From positions 3,348,001-3,412,000 of the forward strand of contig NZ_LT670844.1 of the NCBI RefSeq assembly GCF_900141755.1: a stretch of 64,000 bases of DNA, read 5' to 3'. A program made the position numbers and the translations under genes. Positions 45,309 to 54,132 of the stretch are shown here, piece by piece. This DNA comes from Bradyrhizobium lablabi. GTDB lineage: Bacteria; Pseudomonadota; Alphaproteobacteria; Rhizobiales; Xanthobacteraceae. The notes beneath the pieces were generated by a model. That model was not told the origin of the DNA, did no database searches, and saw nothing but the letters and a program-made list of their open reading frames with translations. Position 1 is the stretch's first letter; every line of letters starts with the position of its first letter.

Positions 45309-45914
45309 CTAGAACAATGTCCGCTGCCGCATCGCAGCCGACAGCGTGCCTTCATCGAGATAATCGAGCTCGCCGCCGACCGGCACGCCGTGGGCAAGTC
45401 GCGTCACCTTGACGCCCGCCTCCTGCAGGAGGTCGGTGATGTAATGCGCCGTGGTCTGGCCGTCGACGGTCGCGTTCAAAGCGAGGATGATCTCCGTCAC
45501 CTGCGGATCATGCGCGCGGGCCACCAGCGCATCGATGGTGAGGTCCTGCGGGCCGACGCCGTCGAGCGGCGACAAGGTCGCGCCGAGCACGTGATAGCGC
45601 CCGTTGCTGGCATGGGCGCGCTCCAGCGCCCAGAGATCGGCGACGTCGGCGACGACCACGATGATCGAAGGATCGCGCCGCGGGTCGGTGCATACCGTGC
45701 AGGGATTTTGCGTGTCGATATTGCCGCAGCTCTTGCAGACCTGGATCTTATCAATGGCCACCTGCAGCGCGCCGGCAAGCGGCGTCATCAGTGCCTCGCG
45801 CTTCTTGATCAGATGCAGTGCCGCGCGCCGCGCCGAACGCGGGCCGAGCCCCGGCAGCCGCGCCAGGAGCTGGATCAGGCGTTCGATTTCAGGACCGGCA
45901 ACGGCTGTGGCCAT
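45309..45914 (-). CDS. recR: Recombination mediator RecR
   Basis: Works with RecF and RecO to load RecA at single-strand gaps. The 201-residue protein has the N-terminal helix-hairpin-helix ([20 protein letters not shown], 17-36), the zinc finger [16 protein letters not shown] (about 60-75) and the Toprim domain ([17 protein letters not shown] and on). It follows ybaB by one base, in the classic dnaX-ybaB-recR order. Confidence 0.96.
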   Translation of the reverse strand: MATAVAGPEIERLIQLLARLPGLGPRSARRAALHLIKKREALMTPLAGALQVAIDKIQVCKSCGNIDTQNPCTVCTDPRRDPSIIVVVADVADLWALERAHASNGRYHVLGATLSPLDGVGPQDLTIDALVARAHDPQVTEIILALNATVDGQTTAHYITDLLQEAGVKVTRLAHGVPVGGELDYLDEGTLSAAMRQRTLF

Positions 45915-45915
45915 C

Positions 45916-46236
45916 TCAGGTGAGGCCCAAGCCCGGCGGCAGACCCAAGCCGCCGGTCAGCGCCTGCATCTTTTCCTGCATCGCCAGTTCGGCCTTGCGA
46001 CGCGCATCGTTATGCGCGGTCACCAGTAGGTCCTCGAGGATTTCACGCTCCTCCGGCTTGATCAGCGAGGGGTCGATCTTGACACCCCTGACTTCCATCT
46101 TCGCGGTCATGCGCACGCTGACCAGGCCGCCGCCGGAAATGCCCTCGACCTCGACATTGCCGAGTTCCTCCTGCATCGCCTGCATCTTCGATTGCAGCTG
46201 CGCCGCCTGCTTCATCATGCCGAGAAAATCAGCCAT
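45916..46236 (-). CDS. Nucleoid-associated protein YbaB/EbfC
   Basis: Small DNA-binding protein of 106 residues, with [20 protein letters not shown] at the start and [20 protein letters not shown] in the core. Family dimers bind and bridge DNA. It lies between dnaX and recR with 20- and 1-base gaps, as in most proteobacteria. Confidence 0.95.
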   Translation of the reverse strand: MADFLGMMKQAAQLQSKMQAMQEELGNVEVEGISGGGLVSVRMTAKMEVRGVKIDPSLIKPEEREILEDLLVTAHNDARRKAELAMQEKMQALTGGLGLPPGLGLT

Positions 46237-46256
46237 GAACCGTTCCTCTGAAATCG

Positions 46257-48089
46257 CTATTGATCGTCGCCATCGGAATTCTCGACCGTGTCTTCCCCGT
46301 TAACATGGGATTCCGGCGGCTCGGGGGCAAGCTTGCGGACCTCGACCACCTTGGCGCCGGGAAAGCGCGCCAGCACTTCCCTTACCCGCGGATCGGCTTC
46401 GGCGGCGCGCTCGCGCTGGCTGCGCTCGACTTCCATCTGCGAGCGCAGCGTCGGCTGACCGGCCTCGTTGGACACGATCACGGTCCAGCGCCGGCCGGTC
46501 CATTGTTCGAGCTTTCGCGACAAATCGTTGATCAGGGTGCGCGCGGCGCTGCGCTCCAGCGCCACCTCGAGCCGCCCGTCCTCGATGCGGACCAGACGGA
46601 CATCCGACTCCAGCGCGCCTTTGGTCAGGAGATCGCGCTTTTCGGCGGCGAGCGCCACGAGTTCCGGAAAGCTCGCGATCCGAAGCGCTGCGGGCGCGGA
46701 CTGCGCCTCCGGCGGCGGTGCGACCATCTGCGGGCGCGCTGAGGCCTCGGCGCCGGCACGTGGCACGGCCGCGGCCGAGCGCGGCGCCGGTGATTGCATC
46801 GCCGACACCGGCGCGGCCGGCGCGCCGCGCGAGGCGCCGTTGCCAGTAACAACCGGCGAGGCGCCGCCATTCTGCTCGAGCATCTTGATCGCTTCGTCCG
46901 GGGTCGGCATATCGGCGACATAGGCGATCCGCACCAGCACCATTTCCGCGGCAGCTGCCGGGCGCGTCGCGGCCTGCGCCTCGGTAATGCCCTTGAGCAG
47001 CATCTGCCACATCCGCGACAGCACCCGCATCGAGAGCTTTGACGCAAAATCGCGGGCGCGCACGCGCTCGGTTTCGCCGAAGGCGACATTGTCCGCCGTC
47101 GCCGGCACGATCTTGACGCGCGTGACGAAGTTGACGAATTCGGCGAGATCGGACAGCACCACGATCGGGTCGGCGCCGGTGTCATACTGCTCGCGGAATT
47201 CCTTGAACGCGCTGGCGATATCGCCGCGAACCAGCGAATCAAAGAGATCGATCACCCGTGTGCGGTCGGCAAGGCCGAGCATCTGCCGCACGGCGTCGGC
47301 CCGCACCAGGCCCGCGGCATGCGCGATCGCCTGGTCGAACAGCGAGAGCGAATCGCGCACCGAGCCTTCGGCGGCGCGGGCGATGATGCCGAGTGCCTCG
47401 GGTTCGACCTCGACGTTTTCCTTGGCCGCGATATTGGCAAGGTGCTTCATCAGCACGTCGGCCTCGACCCGGCGCAAGTCGAACCGCTGGCAGCGCGACA
47501 GCACCGTCACCGGGACTTTGCGGATTTCGGTGGTGGCGAACACGAACTTGGCGTGCTCCGGCGGCTCCTCCAGCGTCTTCAGGAAGGCGTTGAACGCCGC
47601 CGTCGACAGCATGTGGACTTCGTCGATGATGTAGACCTTGTAGCGGGCGCTCGCCGGCGCATAGCGCACGCTGTCGTTGATCTGGCGCACGTCGTCGACG
47701 CCGGTATGGGAGGCCGCGTCCATCTCCAGCACGTCCATGTGCCGGCTTTCCATGATCGCCTGGCAATGCACCCCCAGAACGGGCATGTGGATGGTCGGCC
47801 CCTTCACCGAGCCGTCAGGCAGTTCGTAATTCAGCGCGCGAGCTAGAATCCGGGCGGTCGTGGTTTTGCCCACCCCGCGCACCCCGGTCAGGATCCAGGC
47901 CTGCGGGATCCGTCCGGTCTCGAACGCATTCGAAACGGTGCGGACCACGGCGTCCTGGCCGATCAAATCCTCGAAACTGGAGGGGCGGTATTTGCGCGCC
48001 AGCACCCGATAATGCTGGCCGGCGGAACCGCCTTGCTGGGTGCTGTCGGGATCGGTTGGGGACATTAAGGAAGCGCCAGCGTCGGTCAT
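46257..48089 (-). CDS. dnaX: DNA polymerase III subunit gamma/tau
   Basis: Clamp-loader ATPase and holoenzyme organiser, 610 residues. Walker A GVRGVGKTTTAR at 69-80, Walker B region YIIDEVHML, sensor 1 in FVFATTEIRKVPVTVLSRCQ, and RFDLRRVE; the C-terminal third is Ala/Pro-rich, followed by the tau domain. The zinc-binding module normally built from four cysteines after Walker A is reduced: between NYELPDG and MESRHMDVLEMDAASHTGVDD only one cysteine (GVHCQAI) remains. An ATG eight codons in (48065) is an alternative start. Confidence 0.95.
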   Translation of the reverse strand: MTDAGASLMSPTDPDSTQQGGSAGQHYRVLARKYRPSSFEDLIGQDAVVRTVSNAFETGRIPQAWILTGVRGVGKTTTARILARALNYELPDGSVKGPTIHMPVLGVHCQAIMESRHMDVLEMDAASHTGVDDVRQINDSVRYAPASARYKVYIIDEVHMLSTAAFNAFLKTLEEPPEHAKFVFATTEIRKVPVTVLSRCQRFDLRRVEADVLMKHLANIAAKENVEVEPEALGIIARAAEGSVRDSLSLFDQAIAHAAGLVRADAVRQMLGLADRTRVIDLFDSLVRGDIASAFKEFREQYDTGADPIVVLSDLAEFVNFVTRVKIVPATADNVAFGETERVRARDFASKLSMRVLSRMWQMLLKGITEAQAATRPAAAAEMVLVRIAYVADMPTPDEAIKMLEQNGGASPVVTGNGASRGAPAAPVSAMQSPAPRSAAAVPRAGAEASARPQMVAPPPEAQSAPAALRIASFPELVALAAEKRDLLTKGALESDVRLVRIEDGRLEVALERSAARTLINDLSRKLEQWTGRRWTVIVSNEAGQPTLRSQMEVERSQRERAAEADPRVREVLARFPGAKVVEVRKLAPEPPESHVNGEDTVENSDGDDQ

Positions 48090-48204
48090 CGATCGATCCG
48101 CAACTCTGATTGTCTCTCGAAGCCGGCTTTGCGGAATGAAGCGGCGAATTCGAGCGCCGCACGGGGAGTGCCCATCTTGGCGCGATTCGCTCGAAAAAAC
48201 AGGT

Positions 48205-48300
48205 AGGAGACTGACGAGCGACCCGATCCGGACCTCGTTAGGGCTGCTTCCTTCCGGACCTGACCCGGTTGGCGAGTGGCTCGTCCACCGCCAATCTCCC
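48205..48300 (-). ncRNA. ffs: Signal recognition particle RNA (4.5S type)
   Basis: On the minus strand the conserved SRP core GTCAGGTCCGGAAGGAAGCAGC (GNRA tetraloop and asymmetric loop) sits at about 48243-48264. The ends GGGAGATTGGCGGTGGACGAGC and GCTCGTCAGTCTCC pair to close the hairpin. About 96 bases, the short bacterial form. A run of six T follows at about 48195-48200, so the RNA's own stem plus U run may end transcription. Next to dnaX, as in many alphaproteobacteria. Confidence 0.93.
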
Positions 48301-48348
48301 GGCCCTTATTTGGGGCCAAAAGGCGCGGAAAGCAAGCCACCCCATCCC

Positions 48349-48482
48349 GTCATACCCCGCCACCGGGTCTCGCCTTCGGCGAGCCCGATGACAGGCTCCA
48401 GCGGGGTATCCAGTACCTACGGCACTATCGATAAATTGATAGGCCGCCGAATACTGGATCATCCGCTTTCGCGGATGATGAC
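48349..48482. repeat. Palindromic repeat (GTCATACCCCGCC variant)
   Basis: Long variant with GTCATACCCCGCCACCGGGT, the inserted hairpin TCTCGCCTTCGGCGAGC and CCCGATGACAGGCTCC, then GTATCCAGTACC and ATACTGGATCATCCGC, ending GCGGATGATGAC. Same variant as 44691. Confidence 0.88.
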
Positions 48483-48548
48483 GCCTTGGTATGACGTAAG
48501 GAGCGGTGTCCGTTTCAGGCCACGTCAAACCGAAGCCATCGGTAAACG

Positions 48549-48995
48549 ATGGACGCACCAGGAACCCACATGCCTTCCGATACTCCCGCCTGGTCGCTGC
48601 ACTCACGGCTCAAAGAGGACACTATCGACATCGGCGACCTGCCGCTGTGCCGCGTGCTGGTGATCAAGGACGCGCATTACCCGTGGCTGCTCCTGGTGCC
48701 GCGCCGGCCTGATGTCGCGGAAATCATCGACCTCGCCGAGGTCGAGCAGGCCCAGTTGATGACGGAGATTTCCCGCGTCGCGCGCGCGCTGAAAGAAATC
48801 ACAAAATGCGACAAGCTCAACATCGCAGCGCTCGGCAATCTGGTGCCGCAACTGCACGTCCATATCATCGCCCGCCGTTCCAGCGATGCCGCCTGGCCGC
48901 GCCCGGTCTGGGGGGTGATGCCGCCGCTCGCGCACGACGCCGAGGAGGTGCAACATTTCATCAGCGCGCTTCGCCGCAAAATCTGGCTTGGTTGA
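48549..48995 (+). CDS. HIT-family protein
   Basis: A 148-residue protein of the histidine-triad superfamily of nucleotide hydrolases and transferases. The motif is PQLHVHIIAR: the first two histidines are present but the third position of the HxHxH triad is Ile, as in the HIT-like subgroup with an alternative catalytic set. DLPLCRVLVIKDAHYPWLLL forms the N-terminal half. The in-frame ATG at 48570 is an alternative start. It lies 4 bases before the nudC ATG, so the two are likely cotranscribed. Confidence 0.88.
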   Translation: MDAPGTHMPSDTPAWSLHSRLKEDTIDIGDLPLCRVLVIKDAHYPWLLLVPRRPDVAEIIDLAEVEQAQLMTEISRVARALKEITKCDKLNIAALGNLVPQLHVHIIARRSSDAAWPRPVWGVMPPLAHDAEEVQHFISALRRKIWLG

Positions 48996-48999
48996 ACTC

Positions 49000-49950
49000 A
49001 TGACAGCATTCGATTCCTTTCCCCTGGGGCGACCGGCCTTCGTCAGCAACATCCTCGATCGCGCCGCGCATCTGCGCAATGACGACGCAAAGCTCATGAC
49101 GCTGGAAGGCAACCGCGACGCCCGCGCCTATGTGGTGTACCGCGACTCGCTGGTGGTGAAGCAGGAGGCCGGCAGTCCCCGCGCGCTGCTCACCGTCGAC
49201 GAGGCACTGAAATTCGGCGCCAATCCCGGCACGATCTTTTTGGGCCTGCGCGACGGCGCCGCGGTGTTCGGCATGGGCATCGCGGCCGCGGCCATAGAGA
49301 AATTGATGACCCGCGACGACGTCGCCGTGACCGAATTGCGCGGCATGGCGATGCAGGGCGTGGTGCCGCCCGACCAGCTTTCGGCGATCGCAATGGCGAA
49401 ATCGATGGTGAACTGGCATCAGCGCCACGGCTATTGCGCCAATTGCGGAACCCGCACCGCGATGAAGGAAGGCGGCTGGAAGCGCGAATGCCCGAATTGC
49501 AAGGCCGAGCATTTTCCACGCACCGACCCTGTCGTGATCATGCTGGTGACCTCGGGCGACAAATGCCTGCTGGGTCGGCAGAAGCAATTTCCCGCCGGCA
49601 TGTATTCGTGCCTGGCGGGCTTTGTCGAAGCCGCCGAAACCATCGAGGACGCGGTCCGGCGTGAGATTTTCGAGGAAAGTGGAATCCGCTGCACCGACGT
49701 GAATTATTATATGACGCAGCCCTGGCCCTATCCGTCATCCCTGATGATCGGATGCACCGCGCGCGCCACCAATGAGGATATCATTGTCGACCGCACCGAG
49801 CTCGAGGACGCGCGCTGGTTCGACCGCACCGAAGCAACCCTGATGCTGAAAAGACAGCATCCCGACGGCCTCGCCGGGCCGCACCCGTTTGCCATTGCCC
49901 ATCATTTAGTCGGCCGTTGGCTGCAGATCGACCTCGGCACGCGCGCATAG
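49000..49950 (+). CDS. nudC: NAD+ diphosphatase / deNADding Nudix enzyme
   Basis: Hydrolyses NAD(H) to NMN(H) and AMP and can remove NAD caps from RNA. With the ATG at 49000 it has 316 residues: an N-terminal domain, a zinc ribbon YCANCGTRTAMKEGGW...CPNCKAEHFPRTDP, and the Nudix box GFVEAAETIEDAVRREIFEE with the downstream NudC array QPWPYPSSLM, which is SQPWPFPxS in the family. Directly follows the HIT gene. Confidence 0.95.
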   Translation: MTAFDSFPLGRPAFVSNILDRAAHLRNDDAKLMTLEGNRDARAYVVYRDSLVVKQEAGSPRALLTVDEALKFGANPGTIFLGLRDGAAVFGMGIAAAAIEKLMTRDDVAVTELRGMAMQGVVPPDQLSAIAMAKSMVNWHQRHGYCANCGTRTAMKEGGWKRECPNCKAEHFPRTDPVVIMLVTSGDKCLLGRQKQFPAGMYSCLAGFVEAAETIEDAVRREIFEESGIRCTDVNYYMTQPWPYPSSLMIGCTARATNEDIIVDRTELEDARWFDRTEATLMLKRQHPDGLAGPHPFAIAHHLVGRWLQIDLGTRA

Positions 49951-50016
49951 CTGGAACCCCGCCATGGTTCATCGATTAACAGCTGAGATCAGGTTCCGTC
50001 AGGGGGCAGCACGGAC

Positions 50017-50994
50017 ATGATGAGCGAGCCCATGAACTTTCACGCTGCCGCGCCAAAGATTCCCCCGCGCATCCTGTGCATCGGTATGCCGGTGCGCGAC
50101 CTGACGTTTCGCGTGCCGGGCCTGCCGGCGCGCGGCTCCAAGGAGCACGCCACGCATTTCGACGAAATCTGCGGCGGCAATGCGCTTAATGGCGCGATCG
50201 GGATCGCGCGGCTCGGCGGCCGGGCCTCGATCTGCGGCCCGATGGGCGACGCGAAGGAAACCGCGAGCCGCTATATTTTCGAGAAGATGGCGCATGAAGG
50301 CATCGACACCAAGCACATCGTGCACATGCCGGGCCTGGTGACGGCGATCTCCAATATCATGATCGATCCTTCCGGCGAACGCACCATCGTGACCTTCCGC
50401 GATCCGCAATTGTGGAAGGTGCATCTGCCCGACACCGACGAATTGCTCAGGGATTGCCACGCCATCCTGACCGAGAGCCGCTGCGCGCCATTCTGCACCG
50501 AGCTCTGCGTCGAGGCCCGCCGGCGCGGCATTCCGGTCATTGTCGACGTCGATCGCGCGATGTCGTTGCGCGAGGGGCTCTTGACCGCGTCGTCGCATCT
50601 GGTGTTCTCGAGCGAGCCGTTGCAGGAAACGGCCGGCGTCGCCGACGACGGCGAGGCGCTGAAGAAAATCGCAAAACTGACGCCGTCATTCCTGGCGGGT
50701 ACCCGCGGCGCGCAGGGCACGATTTGGCTCGACGAAAATCAGAACCTGCAGCAGACGCCGGCCTTCCCGGTGCATACCGTGGATACGCTGGGTGCGGGCG
50801 ACGTGTTCCACGGCGCCTTCACGCTCGCCATCACCGAGAACCAGGATATTCCGGAGGCGCTGAGGTTTGCTTCGGCCGCAGCAGCGCTGAAATGCACCCG
50901 TTTCGGCGGCGCTTTCGCCGCCCCGCAACGTGCTGAAGTCGCGGAGCTTTTGAGCCAGGGCCAGCCGGCCAGCCCGGCGCGGACGCCCCAATAA
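50017..50994 (+). CDS. PfkB-family sugar kinase
   Basis: Ribokinase-like kinase of 325 residues. N-terminal substrate motif GGNALNGAIGIARLGGRASI, and the C-terminal signature DTLGAGDVFHGAFTLAIT carries the catalytic aspartate of GAGD. Substrate cannot be read from sequence; ribokinase and ketohexokinase-like enzymes share these motifs. The ATG at 50017 and a nearer ATG at 50032 are both possible. It precedes the Lrp-type regulator with a 68-base gap. Confidence 0.87.
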   Translation: MMSEPMNFHAAAPKIPPRILCIGMPVRDLTFRVPGLPARGSKEHATHFDEICGGNALNGAIGIARLGGRASICGPMGDAKETASRYIFEKMAHEGIDTKHIVHMPGLVTAISNIMIDPSGERTIVTFRDPQLWKVHLPDTDELLRDCHAILTESRCAPFCTELCVEARRRGIPVIVDVDRAMSLREGLLTASSHLVFSSEPLQETAGVADDGEALKKIAKLTPSFLAGTRGAQGTIWLDENQNLQQTPAFPVHTVDTLGAGDVFHGAFTLAITENQDIPEALRFASAAAALKCTRFGGAFAAPQRAEVAELLSQGQPASPARTPQ

Positions 50995-51062
50995 TGGGCT
51001 TGCTTTAGAAGAATTTTCTATATATGAGGGTATTAGGCCCCATAATTGGAACAATTCTTCCC

Positions 51063-51566
51063 ATGTCCGACCTCGCCGTTCAGATTCACGAGCACAATCG
51101 CCGCCTCGATGCCATCGACCGCAAGATCCTGACGGTGCTTCAGGAAGACGCCTCCCTCTCGGTTGCCGAGATCGGCGACCGGGTCGGACTATCCTCAACG
51201 CCATGCTGGAAGCGCATCCAGCGGCTGGAAGCCGATGGCGTGATCCTGCGCCGGGTCGCCCTGGTCGACCAGAACAAGATCGGGCTCGGCATTACCGTCT
51301 TTGTCTCGGTCGAGAGCGCCGATCATTCGGAGGCATGGCTGAAGAAATTTGCGGACGCCGTCAGCGCGATGCCCGAGGTGATGGAGTTTTACCGGATGGC
51401 CGGCGACGTCGACTACATGCTGCGCGTCGTGACCGCGGACATGCAGAGCTACGACGTGTTTTACAAAAAACTGATCGGCGCCGTGCCGCTGAAGAACGTC
51501 ACGTCGCGTTTCGCGATGGAGAAGATCAAGTCGGTCACCGCATTGCCGGTGCCGGCAGCGGCGTAG
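51063..51566 (+). CDS. Lrp/AsnC-family transcription regulator
   Basis: A 167-residue feast/famine regulator: helix-turn-helix (LDAIDRKILTVLQEDASLSV and VGLSSTPCWKRIQRLEADGV, about 15-60) and the RAM ligand-binding domain (EVMEFYRMAGDVDYMLRVVT). The subfamily with STPCWKRIQRLE often controls an amino-acid gene nearby. The ATG at 51063 matches the family start. Target unknown. Confidence 0.9.
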   Translation: MSDLAVQIHEHNRRLDAIDRKILTVLQEDASLSVAEIGDRVGLSSTPCWKRIQRLEADGVILRRVALVDQNKIGLGITVFVSVESADHSEAWLKKFADAVSAMPEVMEFYRMAGDVDYMLRVVTADMQSYDVFYKKLIGAVPLKNVTSRFAMEKIKSVTALPVPAAA

Positions 51567-51600
51567 GCTCGTCGGGCTCCCTCACCCCGCAAGCACAATT

Positions 51601-51703
51601 GTCATCGCCCGCGAAGGCGGGCGATCCAGTATTCCAGAGACGTTGGTCATTTAATCGAGAAGCCGCGGCGTACTGGATACCCCGCTTTCGCGGGGTATGA
51701 CGG
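51601..51703. repeat. Palindromic repeat (GTCATCGCCCGCG type)
   Basis: Full unit with inverted ends GTCATCGCCCGCGAAGGCGG and CCCCGCTTTCGCGGGGTATGAC around ATCCAGTATTCC..GTACTGGAT, between the convergent Lrp-type and mutase genes, where a hairpin could serve as a terminator. Confidence 0.9.
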
Positions 51704-51736
51704 TTGAAGGTGTGGCGCGCGGCGCGTCCCCGAAAA

Positions 51737-53242
51737 TCAAATCTTCTGATTATATTCCCCAACCTCGGGATGGGTGCGCAGCACCGAATCCATCGCTTCG
51801 AACATGTCGCGCATGCGCTGCTCGGAAACCGGGCTCTCGACCACGACCACCAGCTCCGGCTTGTTCGATGACGCCCGCACCAGGCCCCAGCTGCCATCCT
51901 CCACCGTCACGCGCACGCCGTTGACGGTGACGAGATCGCGGATCTTTTGCCCCGCCACTTTCCCTTCCTTTTTCTGCAGCGCCTCGAAATGCTTCACCAC
52001 GGCATCGGCGACGCCGTATTTGGTCTCGTCGGCGCAATGCGGCGACATGGTCGGCGACGACCAGGTTTTCGGCAGCGCATCCTTCAAATCCGCCATCGAC
52101 TTGCCGGGCGCGCGATCGAGCATCTCGCACACCGCGATCGCCGAGATCAGGCCGTCGTCATAGCCGCGGCCGAACGGCTTGTTGAAGAAGAAATGACCTG
52201 ACTTCTCGAACCCCGCCAGCGCGCCCAATTCGTTGGTGCGGCGCTTCATGTAGGAATGGCCGGTCTTCCAATAGGTGGTCTTGGCGCCCTGCTTCTGCAG
52301 CACCGGATCGGTGACAAACAGTCCGGTCGACTTGACGTCGACAACGAATTGCGCGTCCTTGTGGATCGCCGACATGTCGCGCGCCAGCATCACGCCGACC
52401 TTGTCGGCAAAGATCTCCTCGCCGGTGTTGTCGACCACGCCGCAGCGGTCGCCGTCACCGTCAAAACCGAGGCCGACATCGGCCTTGTGCGCGAGCACCG
52501 CGTCGCGGATGGCGTGCAGCATTTCCATGTCTTCGGGATTGGGATTGTATTTCGGAAAGGTATGATCGAGTTCGGTGTCGAGCGGCACCACCTCGCAGCC
52601 GATCGCCTCCATCACCTGTGGCGCGAACGCGCCCGCGGTGCCGTTGCCGCAGGCGACCACGACCTTCAGCTTGCGCTTCAGTTTCGCCCGATTGGTCAAA
52701 TCGGCGATGTAGCGGGCCGGGAAATTCTCGTGGAACTGATAGGATCCGCCGGCCTTGTTCTTGAACTCGGCATTGAGCACGATCTCTTTCAGGCGGGTCA
52801 TCTGGTCGGGGCCGAAGGTGAGCGGCCGGTTGGCGCCCATCTTGACGCCGGTCCAGCCATTGTCGTTATGCGAGGCCGTCACCATCGCGACGCAGGGCAC
52901 GTCGAGCTCGAATTGTGCGAAATAGGCCATCGGCGTCATGCACAGGCCAATGTCGTGGACCTTGCAGCCCGCGGCCTGCAATCCCGAAATCAGCGCGTAT
53001 TTGATCGAGGCCGAATAGCCGCGGAAATCATGCCCGGTGACGACCTCCTGCTTGGCGCCGAGTTCGGCGATCAGCGCGCCCAACCCCATGCCCAGCGCCT
53101 GAATGCCCATCAGGTTGATTTCCTTGCCGAACAGCCAGCGCGCGTCATATTCGCGAAAGCCGGTCGGCTTCACCATCGGCTCGGATTCGTAAGCGTAGGT
53201 ATTCGGAACCAGCACGGATTTCGGCTTTGGAAACATCAACAT
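51737..53242 (-). CDS. Phosphomannomutase / phosphoglucomutase
   Basis: Interconverts hexose 1- and 6-phosphates for surface polysaccharide precursors. In the 501-residue alpha-D-phosphohexomutase the phospho-serine is Ser124 in TASHNDNGWTGVK, the metal loop is GFDGDGDRCGVVD, the sugar loop GFEKSGHFFF, and the C-terminal phosphate-binding domain ends TVEDGSWGLVRASSNKPEL. All four domains are complete. The UDP-glucose dehydrogenase at 58,391 uses UDP-glucose derived from its product glucose-1-phosphate. Confidence 0.92.
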   Translation of the reverse strand: MLMFPKPKSVLVPNTYAYESEPMVKPTGFREYDARWLFGKEINLMGIQALGMGLGALIAELGAKQEVVTGHDFRGYSASIKYALISGLQAAGCKVHDIGLCMTPMAYFAQFELDVPCVAMVTASHNDNGWTGVKMGANRPLTFGPDQMTRLKEIVLNAEFKNKAGGSYQFHENFPARYIADLTNRAKLKRKLKVVVACGNGTAGAFAPQVMEAIGCEVVPLDTELDHTFPKYNPNPEDMEMLHAIRDAVLAHKADVGLGFDGDGDRCGVVDNTGEEIFADKVGVMLARDMSAIHKDAQFVVDVKSTGLFVTDPVLQKQGAKTTYWKTGHSYMKRRTNELGALAGFEKSGHFFFNKPFGRGYDDGLISAIAVCEMLDRAPGKSMADLKDALPKTWSSPTMSPHCADETKYGVADAVVKHFEALQKKEGKVAGQKIRDLVTVNGVRVTVEDGSWGLVRASSNKPELVVVVESPVSEQRMRDMFEAMDSVLRTHPEVGEYNQKI

Positions 53243-53378
53243 GACCTTTTCGTGAAACGCTGCACGTTCGCAAGACGCTGCAAGCAGCGTGCCGCAGCCT
53301 TAGCGAATGCGCCGGCGCGAAGGAAGGTGGGACAGCCCGCTTGTGGCGATTAATTACGGCGGATTGGCAGCGGCGGAA

Positions 53379-53897
53379 CTATTGTTCCAGTACCATCTTG
53401 CCGTTGGCGTATTCAAACCGTTTCAGCTTCGACAAGAACGACAGGCCGAGCAGGTTCTCCGACAGCGCTTCGTCGGGTAGCACCATGGCATCGACGTCGC
53501 GCACCACGAGCCCGCCGATATCGACCATCGCAAGCCGCGCGCGCGCCGCCTTGATGGTGCCGTTGGCGGTGGTGACGGGCGCGTTAAACTCGCCGCGGGT
53601 CGGACGCAGGCCGAACCGCGCCGCCGATTTTTCGTTCAACGCCACCACCGACGCGCCGGTATCGACCATGAAATCGAGGCGCTGGCCGTCGATGCGGCCT
53701 TGGGTTTGGAAATGACCGCGGGAGTCGCGGGGAATGTCGAGACTGCGAGAGCCGGCCTGTCCGACCGTTTCGACGGGCGCGACTTTTCGCGCGGAGGTAG
53801 CGGCCGCGGGGGCCGGAGTCATCTTGTCCGCCATCTGCGCCATGAAGGTGCCGAGGCCGATCATGATCGCGGCAAAAATCATAATGTTACGCATCAC
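53379..53897 (-). CDS. Retropepsin-like aspartic protease (TIGR02281 type)
   Basis: A 172-residue membrane-anchored protein: N-terminal membrane segment (residues 3-22), an Ala/Pro-rich linker, and a single aspartic-protease domain with the catalytic motif FMVDTGASVVAL (Asp79), a flap-like FGLRPTRGEFNAPV and LLGLSFLSKLKRFEYANGKM at the end. Such clan AA single-domain proteins would dimerise; substrates are not known. Two adjacent ATGs (53897, 53894) can start it. Confidence 0.87.
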   Translation of the reverse strand: MMRNIMIFAAIMIGLGTFMAQMADKMTPAPAAATSARKVAPVETVGQAGSRSLDIPRDSRGHFQTQGRIDGQRLDFMVDTGASVVALNEKSAARFGLRPTRGEFNAPVTTANGTIKAARARLAMVDIGGLVVRDVDAMVLPDEALSENLLGLSFLSKLKRFEYANGKMVLEQ

Positions 53898-54015
53898 GCC
53901 ACACTCGATGAGATCGGCAATATCACCACGCCTGCCGCCAAACCGCGACTAGCGGCTGAGGCAGCGGCCGCCATTTTGGCGAAAAGGATGAGCGAAGGGT
54001 TAACGGGGGCGCTTA

Positions 54016-54132
54016 CCTCGCCCCGCTTGCGGGGAGAGGTCGGATCGCATCGACGGATGCGATCCGGGTGAGGGGGAGTCTGCGCATAATTTGTGCTTCA
54101 CCATTCGCGGAAACAGCCCCTCACCCCAACCC
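54016..54132. repeat. Palindromic repeat, left part (split by an IS)
   Basis: CCTCGCCCCGCTTGCGGGGAGAGG at one end, then GGATGCGATCCGGGTGAGGGGGAG and CCCCTCACCCCAACCC, where the unit stops abruptly at the insertion sequence. The missing right end resumes at 55491. Confidence 0.9.
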
